From positions 1 through 51,990 of IMG/VR virus record IMGVR_UViG_3300028569_002318: a stretch of 51,990 bases of DNA. One strand, 5' to 3'. Below are positions 50,001 to 51,990 of the stretch, one piece after another. Within the stretch, counting starts at the first letter, position 1. Each line of letters starts with the position of its first letter. The stretch comes from a virus. A model generated the notes under the pieces. That model searched no databases and was not told the origin of the DNA. It worked only from the letters and a program-made list of their open reading frames with translations. The translations under genes and the position numbers were made by a program.

Positions 50001-50977
50001 ATAATAAAGAAAATGGATTTAAAACTACAACTGCTTATGCATTCTTAAAATCTGGAGATACTAAAATCCCATTTTATGGTACTTTGGTTCAAACAGCAAA
50101 AGGCATAAATACTGGAATATTTAATCCAAGCGGTAACGGTTCATCTCAAAAACATATATGGAATGGAAGATTTAAAATTATAGGTACAAATAATTTTTCA
50201 CAGCGAGCAAATTTTGCTGCTGAATATCCAAATTTAGGAGATAAAAATCCATTTGATATTAATATTTGCACAGATTATAATCGAGCAAGTGACCCAAACA
50301 CTTGGTCATTGTTATTTCAACCTCTTGCAGAAAGAAGCGGAATCTCAGCTTTTTCTGGAATTGCAAGCAGTGGATATTTCTTTACGGATAGAAAGAATAA
50401 TTTTTACGCCAGAGATACGATTTTAGGTAGAAAAAATAGCATAGTAAATATAGCATTCCTTCCGCCAACACAAGCTAGACTAGCAGCTAATAAAATAGCT
50501 TTTTGGACTGGGTCCAGCAAAACTGGACCATGGGCAGAAGTAACTGGCTCAGAAGCAAGCATTTTTGGAGGAACTAGTAATTTCTATAATGTAAATTCAT
50601 CCACCTTTACGGACTCTAGTATAACTGCATCATTTGGAGAAGTCTGGCAGTTGATACAAGTATATATTCCAAATACCGTGAACTCATCACAAATTTTTAC
50701 AAAATTTGGTCCAGCAAATAGTAATCCAAATTGTGCTTCAGGCACAGGATGTAGACACACAAACCTAGTATTTATTGATGACGGTTTACCAACTGTTTCT
50801 CCCAGCGGATATTATCAACTTATTAGCGGAAATAATATTTTTAAAACTACAGTCAATTATTCTCAACCAACTTCAGCTTTATTCAAAGGAAATGTTAACG
50901 TGTGGTCTTCTGATCCATACTTTACCAAACAAATACCTTTGCAATTAACTGGCGCTATAGATTATATAAATTATTAA
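44039..50977 (+). CDS. Giant RCC1/BNR-repeat protein (2312 aa)
   Basis: A 2312-residue protein with interleaved propeller-like repeats. RCC1-type repeats recur as GWSMTGY (about residue 117), GWGNMGY (178), SGFGSM (729), SGWGKDE (769) and SGWCSSQ (829). BNR/Asp-box-type repeats recur as WVSADTGGQW (425), WVSNDTGETW (487), WRSEDYGQNW (528), YNFGKTW (598), TDEFGKNW (1055), SSNSGINW (1096), QSMDFGATW (1315) and TSRDYGLNW (1363). The last 800 residues (about 1500-2312) are strand-rich without such repeats and end in LTGAIDYINY. The likely role is a large virion surface, tail or baseplate protein with sugar- or receptor-binding propellers. No signal peptide. Confidence 0.78.
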   Translation: MDISSIKTVQITEKNLNPNGILLFDNYVKKMVSNYVVSWISNSDQTLSMFYQGNPPVEVGDVDSVYRGYGVGGSKKRIIANAYYESMPPEARNLTGVNDIDGSHVHGIAILEDKTITGWSMTGYAYPQGSRTYIATSDTMYKQSRHPATGGALLRNVKKIGADFQASFALLEGDILTGWGNMGYTSLGSNSHYARRSPAVYFMDSGKHFTFWSGVRSGNLQWYNYDIITTPTAPSLNWKWIKTFAIYPYNEPFALGCYETSDATHLLRLNKFPSNETFHHEPFIRYDYSGYQYNSTKFSGNSLPKTSGQYVGAVQSNYLLNMLIVSGGNNFIFTSGCDPYFGKGSLGNGWSPGVNDQGDVFQQVIIGGGPKAWVDGFMYVKPSRDVVDNPGIFNFKHQYNSTTQRNDKIITTGFSQKTILLENDGDIWVSADTGGQWNDWSTKGIIKKWRGLAYNAGGSQGPQSAYPGAQNNFNFNYGKYITAFTDSGYLWVSNDTGETWTQKSTLQDWSCAAISSGGKYQAAGTQSGYLWRSEDYGQNWSPITDLGIKKWKYVYIGGPMDSKYRSWVGSFETGGRYIDNDFTEGAYFSAVASDDILTSYNFGKTWRGKFDRAIFADKLNSLPNPTGTTELVGGLFDYTDAEHDGAGNYSFFITKSGQAFETQNKFFNSSNYALTTYNVTYGYYSGLAGPTIPLASYPNIYLTGVKDFDIGENYINVLLKTGSNDTYMLSGFGSMKARIRKDGLRDVKKVISTADHVFALLKTGNTTVISGWGKDETNLDGFETWILSYFGYLSGLYSGFLHDYKGWTGIKDFDVGYNHGIAIFENDKVSGWCSSQPAQGKSLIAQINNKYKTVLDAKMNFYLDVPSFSGGEHIYFNEITPYQLRFNQSLDQWEAVSDINSLNPVAYRSKGYGSGALLGTWDGVGNSEGQQLEVVNNTAQSIYPIEKGEAYISAVSDKDWIQIDNQNLIFPWNKTVAYVGSTGTPIQLFNLPTGINYNFVSGSTLLTPYEGADPISFQSLYDSNGINSENFSEYGINAQGNYHSTNTYVPYKTLFITDEFGKNWLTGISNDNKRYTSLSMDREGKVIVAVNAEGDICASSNSGINWSTQSFPGYSWKSVDYNKSGSISGNLYLTDYNGFVYCYPQTGLGDYWNSFSNPSLNYFALRNINSNTQFSGVNFVKSFPNSLVIPNGYLIGTIPTYYDNVLENSNAQIIGEKSGTLKITLNGGTSFDEIYNVFGTEEQDKVPFLMPSNEWVDVACSQDYQYTIALRKNKAPLFSDNSMMNIFEILTTGNWTSAAISKDNKYMLITSSGRGVYQSMDFGATWNKTSVTSSTVASNRSYTSCAMSDDGKFQAFTADRLYIYTSRDYGLNWSLSNASPIGARSWSDLKINSSGDNLVACSTLTGAQTPNSIVVSSGCVVISEMPKAFVGGVTLYPTTDYPLTVYRETSGVSSSAEMQKTTNPEIGITEAQISELFLYQKNSKSGEWILSLRYLKDFLFGSYTFDKGEEIITSQARSFAELGGYVFPPSGSWNNFYTKAANGSDTVLNTGLRLEYSITDTIKSIDSRTGYMQDVNFYIDYSKMLPNYSNPSQVYLYDDGTTLNYTKFGANITVKDATSSNWSFNQNGVIEANSDFAVNIARFSEDTAVDWNQSISFAKCPNTFSTNLYGPLLPNDDMPLRSTYVYNPAHLDDPTRGNNPWYILIKFLITGFKNYSGEAGNRWGSFNWKNPYIFDKLSNTKIPLISEVYTIGNLSRGLPLWSGLADNQKIPIYSGNCHHFQVRLYHPLLNSGGYENKERNIWSQLSTTGTYSGGYLWNGIEDQGSGELSPGLSLERGREYRFIQQKPINDTNKLKIYPSSGVEVFEYDSDNSSDYRFIQVKINSENDNEKSISWSKGDQSYITGFTGNFANCRGNYTIGKFYETDITGIIPDRAKPNYVKYSSNQASGEWYFNSSIENKMLGTIRFLDKLYPAEFWYLSGLNYKTWPNNKENGFKTTTAYAFLKSGDTKIPFYGTLVQTAKGINTGIFNPSGNGSSQKHIWNGRFKIIGTNNFSQRANFAAEYPNLGDKNPFDINICTDYNRASDPNTWSLLFQPLAERSGISAFSGIASSGYFFTDRKNNFYARDTILGRKNSIVNIAFLPPTQARLAANKIAFWTGSSKTGPWAEVTGSEASIFGGTSNFYNVNSSTFTDSSITASFGEVWQLIQVYIPNTVNSSQIFTKFGPANSNPNCASGTGCRHTNLVFIDDGLPTVSPSGYYQLISGNNIFKTTVNYSQPTSALFKGNVNVWSSDPYFTKQIPLQLTGAIDYINY

Positions 50978-51513
50978 TAACAAGGTTGACAATCCTGAGT
51001 CCAAAAACTAGCAGTAGATCCTGCACTAGCAAATTTAGCATCATTTAAATAAGCATGGTAACATCTTATTTGAGCTCTATAACATACGGAGCCAGGAAGT
51101 CCGGTCGAGGTGGTGTTGGAGCTCCATGTTCCTAGAGCTGATAAATATATTTGGCAAGTCATAGTCAAGGACGTTCCTGTTTGGGTATTTGTTATAGATG
51201 CTCCATTAAAAGAAAAAGTTCCGTTATTTAGCGTGCTAGAACAACTGTTAGTTAAGAAAGTTTGCCCTATATAGTATCTACCATCGCCATAGCCTGTTGT
51301 TCTTCTTGGTGTATCTGTATATCCATTGCATATAGTAGTAGCGCTGACTGCTGAGCTTGATACGCAAGTTCTGGCACCATAACATCTACTTGGATCCGAT
51401 GCAGAAGAACTTATGTCTCCATAAACCAGCCATCCGCAGGGATATGACCCTCCCCAACGTGCTGAATACTTATAAGTGCAACCTCCAGGAATAAAAAATG
51501 GACTAGTAGCCAT
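50974..51513 (-). CDS. Cysteine-, Ser- and Thr-rich protein (179 aa)
   Basis: A 179-residue protein rich in Ser, Thr, Gly and Cys (CTYKYSARWGGSYPCGWLVYG; NSCSSTLNNGTFSFNG; QTGTSLTMTCQIYL), ending WTQDCQPCY. It looks like a secreted, surface or virion protein with disulfides and O-glycosylation-like low complexity. Its stop overlaps that of the giant gene by 4 bases on the other strand, and its start abuts the 51513-51761 gene. Resembles the other cysteine-rich proteins of this region in style. Confidence 0.7.
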   Translation of the reverse strand: MATSPFFIPGGCTYKYSARWGGSYPCGWLVYGDISSSASDPSRCYGARTCVSSSAVSATTICNGYTDTPRRTTGYGDGRYYIGQTFLTNSCSSTLNNGTFSFNGASITNTQTGTSLTMTCQIYLSALGTWSSNTTSTGLPGSVCYRAQIRCYHAYLNDAKFASAGSTASFWTQDCQPCY

Positions 51514-51761
51514 TATGCCTCCGGCATTATATCAATAATCAATCTGTCGCAATGAATATACTGCTTTATAGAATTATCTTGATTAACGCATTCTTTCTCT
51601 TCTTGATAAAATATAACTGACAAATTAGCGTAAGTTTCACTATCCATTATAAGAAAAGCTAAATCACACTCTGCCTCTTCTTTTTCAAAATTTATATTAT
51701 TACAAAAGTCCACATATATTATATGGCTTTTAAAGAACTTTATATATAAAAAGTGTAACAT
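51513..51761 (-). CDS. Hypothetical protein (82 aa)
   Basis: An 82-residue acidic protein (FEKEEAECDLAFLIMDSETYANLSVIFYQEEKECVNQDN). It overlaps the cysteine-rich gene by 1 base, and its 5' end overlaps the GTGTAACA element of the diverging gene. Beta-rich; no family recognised. Confidence 0.6.
   Translation of the reverse strand: MLHFLYIKFFKSHIIYVDFCNNINFEKEEAECDLAFLIMDSETYANLSVIFYQEEKECVNQDNSIKQYIHCDRLIIDIMPEA
51753..51760 (+). promoter_or_regulatory. GTGTAACA late-type element
   Basis: GTGTAACA after an A-run, 10 bases before the ATG at 51771. It differs from the consensus only at position 7. Confidence 0.45.
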
Positions 51762-51770
51762 ATTAGATAT

Positions 51771-51990
51771 ATGAAAAAATTTAACAAGATTTTCGTTAAG
51801 AATAATTTGCTCCAGGAAGGGGAAGACGTTCGGGGGTTATGGGAATGTATAGGTTGCAACTATTGCTATTTTTGTCCAACTACTCCAACCACTCCAACCA
51901 CGCCAACCACGCCAACTACGCCAACCACGCCAACTACTCCAACCACGCCAACTACTCCAACCACGCCAACTACACCAACTACTCCAACTA
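51771..51990 (+). CDS. Cysteine-knuckle plus Pro-Thr-Thr repeat protein, 3' end outside window
   Basis: The frame starts with ATG at 51771 and is open to the window edge. It encodes a basic start (MKKFNKIFVKNNLLQEG), then WECIGCNYCYFC (about residues 25-35, a dense Cys cluster), and from 51876 a pure Pro-Thr-Thr tripeptide repeat. Such Pro-Thr-rich stretches form extended, glycosylation-prone stalks. It is likely a surface or virion fibre protein of the same late class as its neighbours. Confidence 0.72.
   Translation, partial: MKKFNKIFVKNNLLQEGEDVRGLWECIGCNYCYFCPTTPTTPTTPTTPTTPTTPTTPTTPTTPTTPTTPTTPT
51876..51990 (+). repeat. 9-bp tandem repeat encoding Pro-Thr-Thr
   Basis: The unit CCAACNACN repeats about 12.8 times to the window edge, with wobble-position variation only (Thr as ACT, ACC, ACG or ACA). 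The total number of copies is unknown because the window stops. Confidence 0.95.

Noticed and set aside
1-51990. tRNA genes
   Set aside because: The two non-coding gaps longer than 300 bases are filled by the structured RNA and the intron; GUUCGAAC at 26672 is part of a long-range helix, not a T-arm.

Overview
The window looks like part of the genome of a large, AT-rich, tailed double-stranded DNA phage from an environmental (probably aquatic) source. It carries a full phage-type replication and recombination set, a nucleotide-metabolism set, a phage-like sigma factor, giant repetitive virion proteins and a tail-fibre repeat protein. Genes are packed tightly, many overlap by 1 to 35 bases, and I found no tRNA, rRNA, insertion sequence, integrase or CRISPR array. 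There is no ribosomal or core bacterial housekeeping operon. Host identity cannot be read from the window. The promoters are of plain sigma-70 type, and NrdA resembles class Ia enzymes of Gram-negative bacteria.

Layout. (1) 1-6262: the end of a tail-fibre gene made of 21-residue repeats, then, on the minus strand, a heptosyltransferase of the autotransporter type, small conserved genes, a possible annealing protein and two glycosyltransferase genes. (2) 6267-17499, minus: the replication and recombination block. It holds a candidate single-strand DNA-binding protein, a DNA polymerase III alpha subunit split into a polymerase core and a separate PHP-like gene with a DEDDh exonuclease gene between them, a Cas4/RecB-like nuclease, a TOPRIM primase, ThyX, DnaB-type helicase, a small nuclease, a methyltransferase and RecA. 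(3) 17524-26549, minus: a glycan block with two 2OG-Fe(II) oxygenases, GDP-mannose 4,6-dehydratase, an epimerase-like protein, a methyltransferase and six glycosyltransferases, including GT11 fucosyltransferase-like and GT15 mannosyltransferase-like proteins. (4) 26600-26940: a highly structured RNA with its own promoter. (5) 27022-39996, mixed strands: nrdA-nrdB, a sigma factor, dNMP kinase, dCMP deaminase, carbamoyltransferase, an IMPDH/GMP-reductase-family enzyme and adenylosuccinate synthetase. (6) 40004-51990: presumed virion region with four cysteine-rich proteins, a group I intron in front of a 564-residue protein, a 2312-residue RCC1/BNR-repeat protein, and a Pro-Thr-Thr repeat protein cut by the window edge.

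How it works together. The metabolic genes point the host nucleotide pool toward DNA synthesis and toward A and T: reductase for dNDPs, dCMP deaminase plus ThyX for dTMP, PurA plus an IMPDH/GMPR-type enzyme for purine interconversion. The glycan genes could build and attach fucose-, mannose- or heptose-containing sugars to virion proteins or to the host surface. Regulation appears to have two layers. One is a set of consensus TTGACA-17-TATAAT promoters placed so close to start codons that the mRNAs should be leaderless. The other is a recurring GTGTAATA-like element in front of presumed late genes, which I propose as the target of the phage sigma factor. Functions are inferred by reading the sequences; no database search was possible.
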